This document shows, in pieces, positions 1 through 10,145 of a stretch of 64,000 nucleotides of DNA (positions are counted from its first letter, which is position 1; each line of letters begins with the position of its first letter). The DNA is from Streptomyces flavotricini (GTDB lineage: Bacteria; Actinomycetota; Actinomycetes; Streptomycetales; Streptomycetaceae), in assembly GCF_020639365.1 (NCBI RefSeq), contig NZ_JAINUL010000001.1, positions 4,551,454 through 4,615,453 on the forward strand, written 5' to 3'. The notes beneath the pieces were generated by a model. That model was given only the letters and a program-made list of their open reading frames with translations. It searched no databases and was not told where the DNA came from. Made by a program: the position numbers and the translations under genes.

Positions 1-207
1 CGCTGCGGGCGCGGCCGGCGCGGCGGCGCCCGCCCCGGCCGCCACGGCCTGCTCCGGCTTCGCCTTCGACTTCGGCTTGCGGGTGTCCGTCACGGTTCTC
101 CCCCTGCCCTCGGCGGCCCCGGCGCCCCCGTCCGGGGAGTCCGCGGCGGGGCCACGGGTACCGTCCTCCCCAGTCTTGGCCGGTCCGGCGCCCGTGGCTC
201 CACTCAC
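1..207 (-). CDS. DUF3566 family membrane protein, N-terminal part only
   Basis: The first 69 codons read from a GTG at 205-207 and run off the window edge. The visible part is a low-complexity Gly/Ala/Pro/Lys-rich cytoplasmic tail with a KPKSKAKPEQ stretch, and no membrane segment is reached. The start lies 3 bp after the gyrA stop, so translation is probably coupled to gyrA. A gene of this kind (disordered N-terminus followed by the DUF3566 transmembrane domain) normally follows gyrA in actinomycetes. The family name therefore rests on position and composition, because the conserved domain lies outside the window. A second possible start is the GTG within the same frame about 38 codons further on, where a GGGGAGAACC sequence could serve as ribosome binding site. 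Confidence 0.6.
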   Translation of the reverse strand, partial: MSGATGAGPAKTGEDGTRGPAADSPDGGAGAAEGRGRTVTDTRKPKSKAKPEQAVAAGAGAAAPAAPAA

Positions 208-210
208 GAC

Positions 211-2805
<2,595 letters not shown>

Positions 2806-2849
2806 TGCTGGTCAGAAGTCCTTTCAGGCGGCGGTCAGCGGAGGCCGAC

Positions 2850-4886
2850 TCAGATGTCGAGGAACCGAACGTCCTTGGCGTTGCGCTGGATGAAGGAGCG
2901 CCGGGCTTCGACGTCCTCACCCATGAGCACCGAGAACAGGTCGTCGGCCTGGGCCGCGTCGTCGAGGGTGACCTGGCCGAGCACGCGGTGGTCCACGTCC
3001 ATGGTCGTGACGCGCAGCTCCTCGGCGTTCATCTCGCCCAGACCCTTGAAGCGCTGGATCGAGTCTTCCCTGATCCGCTTGCCGTTCTGCTTGCCGAGTT
3101 CGACGAGGGCGTCGCGCTCGCGGTCCGAGTACGCGTACTCGAAGTCGTCCCGACCCCACTTGATCTTGTACAGCGGCGGGCGGGACAGGTACACGTGACC
3201 CGCCTCGACCAGCGGCCGCATGAAGCGGAAGAGGAAGGTGAGCAGCAGGGTGTTGATGTGCTGGCCGTCGACGTCGGCGTCCGCCATCAGGATGATCTTG
3301 TGATAGCGGAGCTTCTCGATGTCGAAGTCCTCGTGCACACCGGTGCCGAAGGCGCTGATCAGCGCCTGGACCTCGGTGTTCTGGAGGATCTTGTCGATAC
3401 GGGCCTTCTCGACGTTCAGGATCTTGCCGCGGATCGGCAGGATGGCCTGGTACATCGGGTTGCGGCCGGACTTCGCGCTGCCGCCGGCGGAGTCACCCTC
3501 GACGATGAAGATCTCGCACTTGGTCGGGTCGTTCGACTGGCAGTCGGACAGCTTGCCCGGCAGGGAGGCGCTCTCCAGCAGGCCCTTGCGGCGGGTGAGG
3601 TCGCGGGCCTTGCGCGCCGCGACGCGGGCCGTGGCCGCCTGGATCGACTTGCGGATGATGTCCGCGGCCTCGACCGGATTGCGGTCGAACCAGTCGTTGA
3701 GGTGCTCGTGGACGACCTTCTGCACGAAGGTCTTGGCCTCCGTGTTGCCCAGCTTGGTCTTCGTCTGGCCCTCGAACTGCGGCTCGCCCAGCTTCACCGA
3801 GATGATCGCCGTCAGACCCTCGCGGATGTCCTCGCCGGCGAGGTTGTCGTCCTTCTCGCGGAGCAGCTTCTTGTCGCGCGCGTAACGGTTCACCAGACCC
3901 GTCAGCGCGGCCCGGAAGCCCTCCTCGTGCGTACCGCCCTCGTGCGTGTGGATCGTGTTCGCGAAGGAGTAGACCCCCTCCGTGTACTGCGAGTTCCACT
4001 GCATCGCGATCTCGACCGAGAGCATGCGCTCCTTGTCCTCGGCCTCGACGTCGATGACGGTCGGGTGGATGAGCTCGCCCTTGCGCGAGTTCAGGTACTT
4101 CACGAAGTCGACGATGCCGCCCTCGTAGTAGTACGTGACGGTACGCGCGGTGGGCGCGGCCGTGTCCGCCTCGGGGTCGTCCGCACCGACGGTCGCCTTG
4201 GCCGACTCGCGCTCGTCGGTCAGCTTCAGGGTCAGGCCCTTGTTGAGGAAGGCCATCTCCTGGAAGCGCCGCGACAGCGTCTCGAAGGAGTACTCGGTCG
4301 TCTCGAAGATGTCGCCGTCGGCCCAGAACGTCACGGACGTGCCGTGCTCGTCGGTCTGCTCGTTCTTGGCCAGCGGGGCCGTCGGCACGCCCAGCTTGTA
4401 GTCCTGGGTCCAGCGGTGGCCGTCCGTCTTGACCTCGACCGCGACCTTGGTCGACAGGGCGTTCACGACGGAGACGCCGACGCCGTGCAGACCGCCGGAG
4501 ACGGCGTAGCCGCCACCGCCGAACTTGCCGCCCGCGTGCAGGACCGTCAGAACGACCTCGACGGCCGGCTTCCCTTCGGACGGCACGATGCCGACCGGGA
4601 TGCCGCGGCCGTTGTCGATCACGCGCACCCCGCCGTCGGCGAGGATCGTGACGTCGATGGTGTCCGCGTGACCGGCCAGCGCCTCGTCGACCGAGTTGTC
4701 TACGACCTCGTAGACGAGGTGGTGCAGACCACGCTCGCCCGTCGAGCCGATGTACATACCCGGCCGCTTGCGGACCGCGTCCAGGCCCTCGAGGACCTGG
4801 ATCGCGCTGGCGTCGTACGAGGCGGTGACCTCGCCGTTCCCGCCGGCTGTGGACTGGTTGTCGTTGGGGTTGCCGGAATCGGCCAC
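2850..4886 (-). CDS. gyrB: DNA gyrase subunit B
   Basis: ATPase subunit of gyrase, 678 residues from the GTG at 4884-4886 (start VADSGNPNDN, the usual Streptomyces GyrB N-terminus). The open frame runs upstream to 5120, but that extension has no GyrB homology. A purine-rich AAAGGGCG precedes the chosen start. The GHKL ATP-binding domain shows EVVDNSVDEA, the NGRGIPV loop and GGLHGVGVSVVNALS. The TOPRIM domain shows EGDSAGGSA and the DADVDGQHI metal-binding acidic triad, and the C-terminal end QRNAKDVRFLDI is the family signature. It lies directly upstream of gyrA. A leader of up to 309 bp precedes it; gyrase promoters in streptomycetes are known to respond to supercoiling. Confidence 0.98.
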   Translation of the reverse strand: MADSGNPNDNQSTAGGNGEVTASYDASAIQVLEGLDAVRKRPGMYIGSTGERGLHHLVYEVVDNSVDEALAGHADTIDVTILADGGVRVIDNGRGIPVGIVPSEGKPAVEVVLTVLHAGGKFGGGGYAVSGGLHGVGVSVVNALSTKVAVEVKTDGHRWTQDYKLGVPTAPLAKNEQTDEHGTSVTFWADGDIFETTEYSFETLSRRFQEMAFLNKGLTLKLTDERESAKATVGADDPEADTAAPTARTVTYYYEGGIVDFVKYLNSRKGELIHPTVIDVEAEDKERMLSVEIAMQWNSQYTEGVYSFANTIHTHEGGTHEEGFRAALTGLVNRYARDKKLLREKDDNLAGEDIREGLTAIISVKLGEPQFEGQTKTKLGNTEAKTFVQKVVHEHLNDWFDRNPVEAADIIRKSIQAATARVAARKARDLTRRKGLLESASLPGKLSDCQSNDPTKCEIFIVEGDSAGGSAKSGRNPMYQAILPIRGKILNVEKARIDKILQNTEVQALISAFGTGVHEDFDIEKLRYHKIILMADADVDGQHINTLLLTFLFRFMRPLVEAGHVYLSRPPLYKIKWGRDDFEYAYSDRERDALVELGKQNGKRIREDSIQRFKGLGEMNAEELRVTTMDVDHRVLGQVTLDDAAQADDLFSVLMGEDVEARRSFIQRNAKDVRFLDI

Positions 4887-5195
4887 GAAGCGCCCTTTCT
4901 GGCACAGCACAGGCCGTACTCCGGGCCAGCAGGCATGCAAGCAGGAGCGGCTGCGTCGATCTGCGTTGTCAGCGTGTATCAGCGAGATCCCGCAAGCGGG
5001 CGGGATTCGCTTCAGTCTACCGGTACCACGGACATGAATGGGGGTTTGCCGGTACCTCAGTCCGCATGTGCCGCCCTGAACCTCCTCTCTCCGACTCCCC
5101 ATATCCGGGAAGGGGCTCAAAGAGGCTCACGCGGGCGTCCAGCGCTTCGGCCTGTCAACCTCCGGCTACCGTGAGGGACGCCACGCGATGCGGGG
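4887..5195. other. Intergenic gyrB upstream region
   Basis: This 309-bp gap between the gyrB start and the dciA-like stop holds the gyrB promoter. On the minus strand a TAGACT hexamer (complement of 5014-5019) is a plausible -10 box, but the -35 box is weak. Just downstream a short inverted repeat, GATCCCGC with GCGGGATTC (about 4986-5008), could form a hairpin in the gyrB leader. No convincing gene is present. Confidence 0.5.
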
Positions 5196-5735
5196 CTATC
5201 CGTACGTGTCCCCCGGGCCCGTGCTGCCCGGCGCGCGCAGCGGCCCGTACCGCTTCGGGCGCCCGCCCGGGCCCTGGACCTTGATCATCCGGACCGTCCC
5301 CTGACCCAGGTCCGCGTTGAGCCGGGCCACCAGCTGAGGGGCCAGCAGCTTCAGCTGCGCCGCCCAGGCCGAGGAGTCACAGCGCACGACCAGTTCACGG
5401 TCCTCGTACCGGTCCGGTTCACAGTGCGCCGCGATCTCCGGCCCGACGATCTCCGGCCAGCGCTCCATCACGCCCGCGACCGCCATCGGCATCTCCCAGC
5501 CGTGCTCCGTGCGCAGCCGGTCCAGCGCCGCCATGAGGGGCATCGGGTCCCGGCCGTCCGCGCGGGCGCCCGAGCGCAGTCCGGGCCGGTGCCTGTTCTT
5601 GGCGCCGGCCGCGTTGCCCCGGGCCCGCGCCTGCTCGCGGGCGGCCGCCAGCGCCTGGCGCGCGAGGTCCACGCCCGAGGGCTCGGGGACCCTCCGGGGT
5701 CCGGTCGTACCGGGTCCCTTCTCGTCGTCGCTCAC
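5196..5735 (-). CDS. DciA-like DUF721 protein (replicative helicase operator family)
   Basis: A 179-residue protein with the conserved DUF721 domain (about 65-160): WPEIVGPEIAAHCEP followed by DRELVVRCDSSAWAAQLKLLAPQLVARLN. DUF721 covers the DciA helicase-loading factor found in bacteria that lack DnaC, and actinobacterial members next to recF are considered its counterparts. The first 60 residues are a disordered Arg/Ala/Gly-rich stretch. The ATG overlaps the recF stop by four bases (ATGA), so translation is coupled to recF. A role in loading DnaB onto DNA opened by DnaA fits its position among dnaA, dnaN, recF and gyrBA. The helicase role is inferred from the family and has not been shown here. 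Confidence 0.88.
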   Translation of the reverse strand: MSDDEKGPGTTGPRRVPEPSGVDLARQALAAAREQARARGNAAGAKNRHRPGLRSGARADGRDPMPLMAALDRLRTEHGWEMPMAVAGVMERWPEIVGPEIAAHCEPDRYEDRELVVRCDSSAWAAQLKLLAPQLVARLNADLGQGTVRMIKVQGPGGRPKRYGPLRAPGSTGPGDTYG

Positions 5736-6880
5736 AGCCGGGTCACCTCACCTCCGGACACCGCGAACCGGGTTCCCGCCAGCACCCCCGGAACGTCGTC
5801 GTCCACCGCCGCGGTCACCAGTACCTGCTCGCCCGCGGCCACCAGCTCCGCCAGCCGCTCCCGGCGCCGCGCGTCCAGCTCGGCGAACACGTCGTCCAGG
5901 ATGAGCACCGGCTCGGCGCCCTCCGAGCGCAGCAGCTCGTACGAGGCCAGTCGCAGCGCCAGCGCGTAGGACCAGGACTCGCCGTGGCTCGCGTACCCCT
6001 TCGCCGGGAGGTCGCCCAGGCGCAGCAGTACGTCGTCCCGGTGCGGGCCGACCAGGGTCACTCCGCGCTCGATCTCCTGCTTGCGCACCTCGGCCAGGGC
6101 CGACAGCAGCACCTCGTACAGGTCTTCGCGGGTGCGGGCCCCGCCGTCGTCCACGCTCCGGCCGCCCTCGCCGGCGGCCGAGGACTTGTACGCGAGCCCC
6201 AGCGGGCCGCCGCCGGGCGCGAGCTGCTCGTACGCCTTGTCCGCGAGCGGCAGCAGCGTCGCGATCAGGTCGAGACGCTGCGCCAGCAGCTCCGCGCCCG
6301 CGCGCGCGAGGTGCTGGTCCCAGACGTCGAGGGTGGAGAGGTCCATGGAGCGGCCGCCGTGCCGACGGGCCATCGCCGCCGACTTCAGCAGGGTGTTGCG
6401 CTGCTTGAGCACCCGCTCGTAGTCCGAGCGGACTCCCGCCATCCGCGGCGAGCGGGCGGTGACGAGCTCGTCGAGGAACCGCCGGCGCTCCCCGGGGTCC
6501 CCCTTCACGAGGGCCAGGTCCTCCGGCGCGAACAGCACCGTCCGTACGATCCCCAGTACGTCCCGGGGCCTGACCTGCGAGGACCGGTTGATGCGGGCGC
6601 GGTTGGCGCGCCCCGGGTTCAGCTCCAGCTCGACCAGCTGCTGGCGCGCGCCGTGGGTGACGGCCGCGCGGATGACGGCGCGGTCCGCGCCCATCCGCAC
6701 CAGCGGGGCGTCCGAGGAGACGCGGTGGCTGCCGAGCGTGGCCAGGTACCCGATGGCCTCGACCAGGTTCGTCTTCCCCTGGCCGTTGGGACCCACGAAA
6801 GCCGTGACGCCCGGGTCGAGGGGAACCTCGGCCCGGGCGTACGAGCGGAAGTCGGCCAGTGAGAGATGCGAAACATGCAT
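5732..6880 (-). CDS. recF: DNA replication and repair protein RecF
   Basis: SMC-like ATPase of the RecFOR pathway, which helps load RecA on gapped DNA at stalled forks; 382 residues from the ATG at 6878-6880 (MHVSHLSLADFRSY, the family start). The Walker A motif GPNGQGKT is at 30-37, the ABC signature-like SHGESWSYALALRLA is near 310, and Walker B with LILDDVFAELDARR is near 340. The open frame continues upstream into gnd, but that part is a shadow of gnd. The stop overlaps the start of the dciA-like gene. Two DnaA-box-like 9-mers 11 bp apart lie in the 74-bp gap upstream. Confidence 0.97.
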   Translation of the reverse strand: MHVSHLSLADFRSYARAEVPLDPGVTAFVGPNGQGKTNLVEAIGYLATLGSHRVSSDAPLVRMGADRAVIRAAVTHGARQQLVELELNPGRANRARINRSSQVRPRDVLGIVRTVLFAPEDLALVKGDPGERRRFLDELVTARSPRMAGVRSDYERVLKQRNTLLKSAAMARRHGGRSMDLSTLDVWDQHLARAGAELLAQRLDLIATLLPLADKAYEQLAPGGGPLGLAYKSSAAGEGGRSVDDGGARTREDLYEVLLSALAEVRKQEIERGVTLVGPHRDDVLLRLGDLPAKGYASHGESWSYALALRLASYELLRSEGAEPVLILDDVFAELDARRRERLAELVAAGEQVLVTAAVDDDVPGVLAGTRFAVSGGEVTRL

Positions 6881-6937
6881 ACGGCGCCGACCTCCCCCGG
6901 CTTCCTGCTGCTCTGCTCTGTACTGCTGTGGAGCGGT

Positions 6938-6957
6938 TGTGGACAGGCTGTGGATTA
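6938..6957 (-). promoter_or_regulatory. Pair of DnaA-box-like 9-mers upstream of recF
   Basis: On the minus strand, CTGTCCACA (6938-6946) and TAATCCACA (6949-6957) each differ from a DnaA consensus (TTGTCCACA or TTATCCACA) at one or two positions. They are spaced 11 bp apart, one helical turn, just upstream of recF. The second overlaps the gnd stop codon by three bases. DnaA binding is inferred. Confidence 0.4.
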
Positions 6958-7830
6958 CGCCTTCTCGACCGCGTGGCCGCCGAACTGGTTGCGCAGCGCG
7001 GCGATCATCTTCATCTGCGGGGAGTCGTCCTGGCGGGACGCGAACCGCGCGAAGAGCGAGGCGGTGATCGCGGGCAGCGGCACGGCGTTGTCGATCGCCG
7101 CCTCCACCGTCCAGCGGCCCTCGCCCGAGTCCTGCGCGAAGCCGCGCAGCTGCTCCAGGTGCTCGTCCTGGTCGAGGGCGTTGACGGCCAGGTCCAGCAG
7201 CCAGGAGCGGATGACGGTGCCTTCCTGCCAGGAGCGGAAGACCTCGCGGACGTCGGTGACCGAGTCCACCTTCTCCAGCAGCTCCCAGCCCTCGGCGTAG
7301 GCCTGCATCATGGCGTACTCGATGCCGTTGTGGACCATCTTCGCGAAGTGGCCCGCGCCGACCTTGCCGGCGTGCACGGCGCCGTACTCGCCCTCGGGCT
7401 TGAGGGCGTCGAAGACCGGCTGGACGCGGGCGACGTGGTCCTTCTCGCCGCCGTACATGAGCGCGTAGCCGTTCTCCAGGCCCCACACGCCGCCGGAGAC
7501 ACCGCAGTCGACGAAACCGATGCCCTTGGCGGCCAGCTCCGCGGCGTGCTTCTCGTCGTCGGTCCAGCGCGAGTTGCCGCCGTCGACGACGATGTCGCCG
7601 ATCGAGAGCAGCTCGGCGAGCTCGTCGACGGTGGACTGCGTCGCCGCACCTGCCGGGACCATCACCCACACGACGCGGGGGGCCTGCAGGCTGTCCACAA
7701 GTTCCCGCAGGCTGTGGACATCGGCAAGGTCCGGGTTGCGGTCGTATCCGATGACGGTGTGGCCTGCGCGGCGGATGCGCTCGCGCATGTTGCCGCCCAT
7801 CTTGCCGAGACCGACGAGACCAAGCTCCAT
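6955..7830 (-). CDS. gnd: 6-phosphogluconate dehydrogenase (decarboxylating), short form
   Basis: Oxidises 6-phosphogluconate to ribulose 5-phosphate and CO2 in the pentose phosphate pathway. At 291 residues it belongs to the short class of about 300 residues, not the 470-residue form. The N-terminal Rossmann fold begins MELGLVGLGKMGGNM, with the dinucleotide-binding GLGKMG at residues 6-11. The substrate-binding loop DCGVSGGVWGLENGYALMYGG is near 115-135, and HAGKVGAGHFAKMVHNGIEYAMM carries the catalytic Lys and the Asn. The ATG is preceded by AAGGAACC. Its place between recF and dnaN is conserved in streptomycetes. Its coding sequence also contains two DnaA-box-like 9-mers, at 7691-7699 and 7712-7720. 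Confidence 0.93.
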   Translation of the reverse strand: MELGLVGLGKMGGNMRERIRRAGHTVIGYDRNPDLADVHSLRELVDSLQAPRVVWVMVPAGAATQSTVDELAELLSIGDIVVDGGNSRWTDDEKHAAELAAKGIGFVDCGVSGGVWGLENGYALMYGGEKDHVARVQPVFDALKPEGEYGAVHAGKVGAGHFAKMVHNGIEYAMMQAYAEGWELLEKVDSVTDVREVFRSWQEGTVIRSWLLDLAVNALDQDEHLEQLRGFAQDSGEGRWTVEAAIDNAVPLPAITASLFARFASRQDDSPQMKMIAALRNQFGGHAVEKA

Positions 7831-8002
7831 CAGGTGGTTCCTTAAGCGTTGTGGCCGTCTGTGCCGGGTTCCCCGAAATCACCGGGGCACCCAGGCTCCG
7901 AGCCTACGCCGGGCGGTGGCGCCGGGCGCCACGGGCGCTCCAGGGACGGCCGTGCGGGGCGGGGGCGGGCCCGTACGGGCCGGGTGTACCGGCCCTCGCG
8001 GG

Positions 8003-8058
8003 GGTTCTCCGTACGGGGTTCTCCGTACGGGGTTCTCCGTACGGGGTTCTCCGTACGG
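8003..8058. repeat. Four perfect tandem copies of a 14-bp unit
   Basis: The unit GGTTCTCCGTACGG is repeated exactly four times (8003-8016, 8017-8030, 8031-8044, 8045-8058). Each unit contains the palindrome CCGTACGG, so neighbouring units can also pair to form small hairpins with a GGTTCT loop. The array is non-coding and lies 61 bp downstream of the dnaN stop. It looks like a variable-number repeat. Confidence 0.95.
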
Positions 8059-8068
8059 GGGCGGACGG

Positions 8069-8108
8069 CGTCGGGCCCGGCCCCGCGCCTGCGAGACCGG
8101 GCCCGACG
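8069..8108 (-). terminator. dnaN transcription terminator hairpin
   Basis: A perfect 12-bp inverted repeat, CGTCGGGCCCGG (8069-8080) and CCGGGCCCGACG (8097-8108), with a 16-nt loop. It starts 11 bp past the dnaN stop codon. No U-tract follows, as is usual in Streptomyces. Confidence 0.75.
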
Positions 8109-8119
8109 TGCGCCGCGCG

Positions 8120-9250
8120 TCAGCCGGAGAGGCGCACCGGCATGATCAGGTACTTGTACGCCTCGTCCGCCTCGGCGTCGACCGCGGGACGGCCGCTCAG
8201 CAGCGCCGGCTTGGTGGACGTGGTGAAGCTCAGCTGCGCGGCTGGCGAGTCGATCGCGCTCAGGCCGTCCAGCAGGAAGGTCGGGTTGAAGGCGATCGAG
8301 ATGTCGTCGCCCTCGAGCTTGGCGTCGACGCGTTCCACAGCCTGTGCGTCGTCGGAGGAGCCCGCCTCCAGGATCAGCACGCCCTGCTCGAAGCTGAGAC
8401 GGACCGGGGTGTTGCGCTCGGCGACCAGGGCCACGCGCTTGACGGCCTCGACGAACGGGGCGGTCTCGATGACGGCGATGGAGTTGAACTCCGTCGGGAA
8501 GAGCGTGCGGTACTTCGGCAGGTCGCCTTCGAGCAGCCGGGTGGTGGTGCGGCGGCCGGCGCCCTCGAAACCGATGAGGCCCTCGCCGGCGCCGGAGCCC
8601 GACAGCGCCAGGGTGACGGTGTCACCGCTGGTCAGGGACTTGGCCGTGTCCAGGAGCGTCTTCGCGGGCACCAGGGCCACCGCGGAGGCGTCCGGGTTCT
8701 CCGGCTTCCACAGGAACTCGCGGACCGCGAAGCGGTAGCGGTCGGTGGAGGCCAGGGTGACGCGGTCGCCCTCGATCTCGATGCGGACACCGGTCAGCAC
8801 GGGCAGCGTGTCGTCGCGGCCGGCGGCGATGGCGACCTGGGCGGCGGCGGAGGCGAAGACCTCACCGGGCACGGTGCCGGTCGCGGTCGGCATCTGCGGC
8901 AGCGCCGGGTACTCCTCCACAGGCAGGGTGTGGAGTGTGAATCGCGAGGAGCCGCAGACCACGGTCGCCCGTACACCGTCTGTGGAAATCTCCACCGGGC
9001 GGTTGGGGAGGGCGCGGCAGATGTCGGCGAGCAGCCGGCCGGAGACGAGGACGGTGCCGTCCTCCTCGACGTCGGCCTCGACGGAGACGCGGGCCGAGAC
9101 CTCGTAGTCGAAGCCGGAGAGGGACAGCGTGCCCTCCTCGGCCTTCAGCAGCAGGCCCGCGAGAACGGGCACCGGCGGCCGGGCCGGGAGGCTACGGGCA
9201 GCCCAGGCCACCGCCTCCGCGAGTACGTCGCGCTCCACCCGGATCTTCAC
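8120..9250 (-). CDS. dnaN: DNA polymerase III beta subunit (sliding clamp)
   Basis: Ring-shaped processivity clamp of the replicative polymerase, 376 residues, the normal length for the family. It begins MKIRVERDVLAEAVAWAARSLP, and the three clamp domains can be followed through EVSARVSVEADVEEDGTVLVSGRLLADI, VGEVFASAAAQVAIAAGRDDTLPVLTG-like second-domain sequence, and the C-terminal DEAYKYLIMPVRL end that forms the partner-binding face. It is separated from dnaA by oriC and reads in the same direction. Several DnaA-box-like 9-mers extend into its 5-prime part. Confidence 0.97.
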   Translation of the reverse strand: MKIRVERDVLAEAVAWAARSLPARPPVPVLAGLLLKAEEGTLSLSGFDYEVSARVSVEADVEEDGTVLVSGRLLADICRALPNRPVEISTDGVRATVVCGSSRFTLHTLPVEEYPALPQMPTATGTVPGEVFASAAAQVAIAAGRDDTLPVLTGVRIEIEGDRVTLASTDRYRFAVREFLWKPENPDASAVALVPAKTLLDTAKSLTSGDTVTLALSGSGAGEGLIGFEGAGRRTTTRLLEGDLPKYRTLFPTEFNSIAVIETAPFVEAVKRVALVAERNTPVRLSFEQGVLILEAGSSDDAQAVERVDAKLEGDDISIAFNPTFLLDGLSAIDSPAAQLSFTTSTKPALLSGRPAVDAEADEAYKYLIMPVRLSG

Positions 9251-10145
9251 CGGAACCGCCTCCTGCTGTTGCTCGCTCGTCTGCCGGCCTTCGTTCTCGG
9301 CCCGATGCCTCGATGCCCTCGATGGCTCGGAGCCTCGGTGCCGGGGACCAGTCTGACGTACGGCGCCGACAGTCGGTGCTGCCGGAGGTCAAGTCGGGAG
9401 CGAGGTGTCGGGGAGGCATTCCCACCGAGTTGTGCACAGGACCCGCTTGAAAACCGAAACCGGGCTAACTCTCTATGGGGGTAGTAGTAGGGCCTGTGGA
9501 AACGGTGGATAAGCCCGTTCTCCCAGGTCAGCCCGCGTTTTTTATCCACCGACCCTGTGGGTGACACCGGTGGACAACACGGTGTGTCTGTGGAGAACAA
9601 AAACTTCTGCACAGGCCATCCCCAGATGACCCCGACTACTCCACAGGTGTGTCCCCAGGTTTCCCCCAGTACTCCACAGCCCAAACGTCGTCTTCCGTGT
9701 GACGGCTTTCACTCCGGGTGGTGACGGGAGGTGCAATGTTGCCGAACAGTGGACAGCGGTGTGGGTAACTCGTCGGATCCTGTGCACAGAGTGCGGGAAC
9801 CTGTGGGTCGGCGGTGGACAGAGGAGTGGACGAGCCTGTGGACGAGGACTCTGTCCACAGGCTGTGGATGACGCTTGCGCACAAATCCACAGGGTTCTGA
9901 CCAGTGCTGATGGTCCCTCATCCGGCGGCCCTGTGGACAGATTGTGGGTGACGGAACCCGTCCCCACCCTGTGGACGGAAGAAAGTCGGGGAATCTGTGG
10001 ATGAGTTGCTCCACAGGGGGCGTATTCGAACAGACCAGGGGCGCTCGGACGAAGAAGGGCGCCCCCGAAGTACCCCGGGAGCGCCCTCTGAAAGCGTTTG
10101 GAGAGGCCCGGCCGGGCCCGCAGGCACGGCCGGGAGGCCCTTCGC
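9251..10145. other. oriC: Chromosomal replication origin oriC (dnaN-dnaA intergenic region)
   Basis: The 895-bp gap between dnaA and dnaN contains at least twenty DnaA-box-like 9-mers between about 9430 and 10015, most on the minus strand. Good examples on the minus strand are TTGTCCACC (9569-9577), TCGTCCACA (9837-9845), TCATCCACA (9863-9871 and 9996-10004), CTGTCCACA (9932-9940) and CCGTCCACA (9970-9978). On the plus strand are TTATCCACC (9542-9550) and CTGTCCACA (9851-9859). A short T-tract (9538-9543) is the only AT-rich run. The pattern matches the known Streptomyces origin type: many degenerate TTGTCCACA boxes and no strong AT-rich unwinding element. Positions 9251-9420 hold the dnaN leader. 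Confidence 0.95.

Larger units (their letters stand above)
7831..8119. other. gnd-dnaN intergenic region
   Basis: This 289-bp gap holds no credible gene. It carries the four-copy 14-bp tandem repeat (8003-8058) and the dnaN terminator hairpin (8069-8108), each listed separately. The remaining 130 bp next to the gnd start is very GC-rich and should contain the gnd promoter if gnd has its own. No clear -35/-10 pair was found. Confidence 0.5.

Noticed and set aside
8003..8058. CRISPR-like array
   Set aside because: The 14-bp units are contiguous with no spacers, and there are no cas genes nearby; it is a simple tandem repeat.
9699..10004. A 101-codon plus-strand frame within oriC
   Set aside because: It reads through DnaA boxes in a region that is non-coding in all known Streptomyces origins and encodes no recognisable protein.
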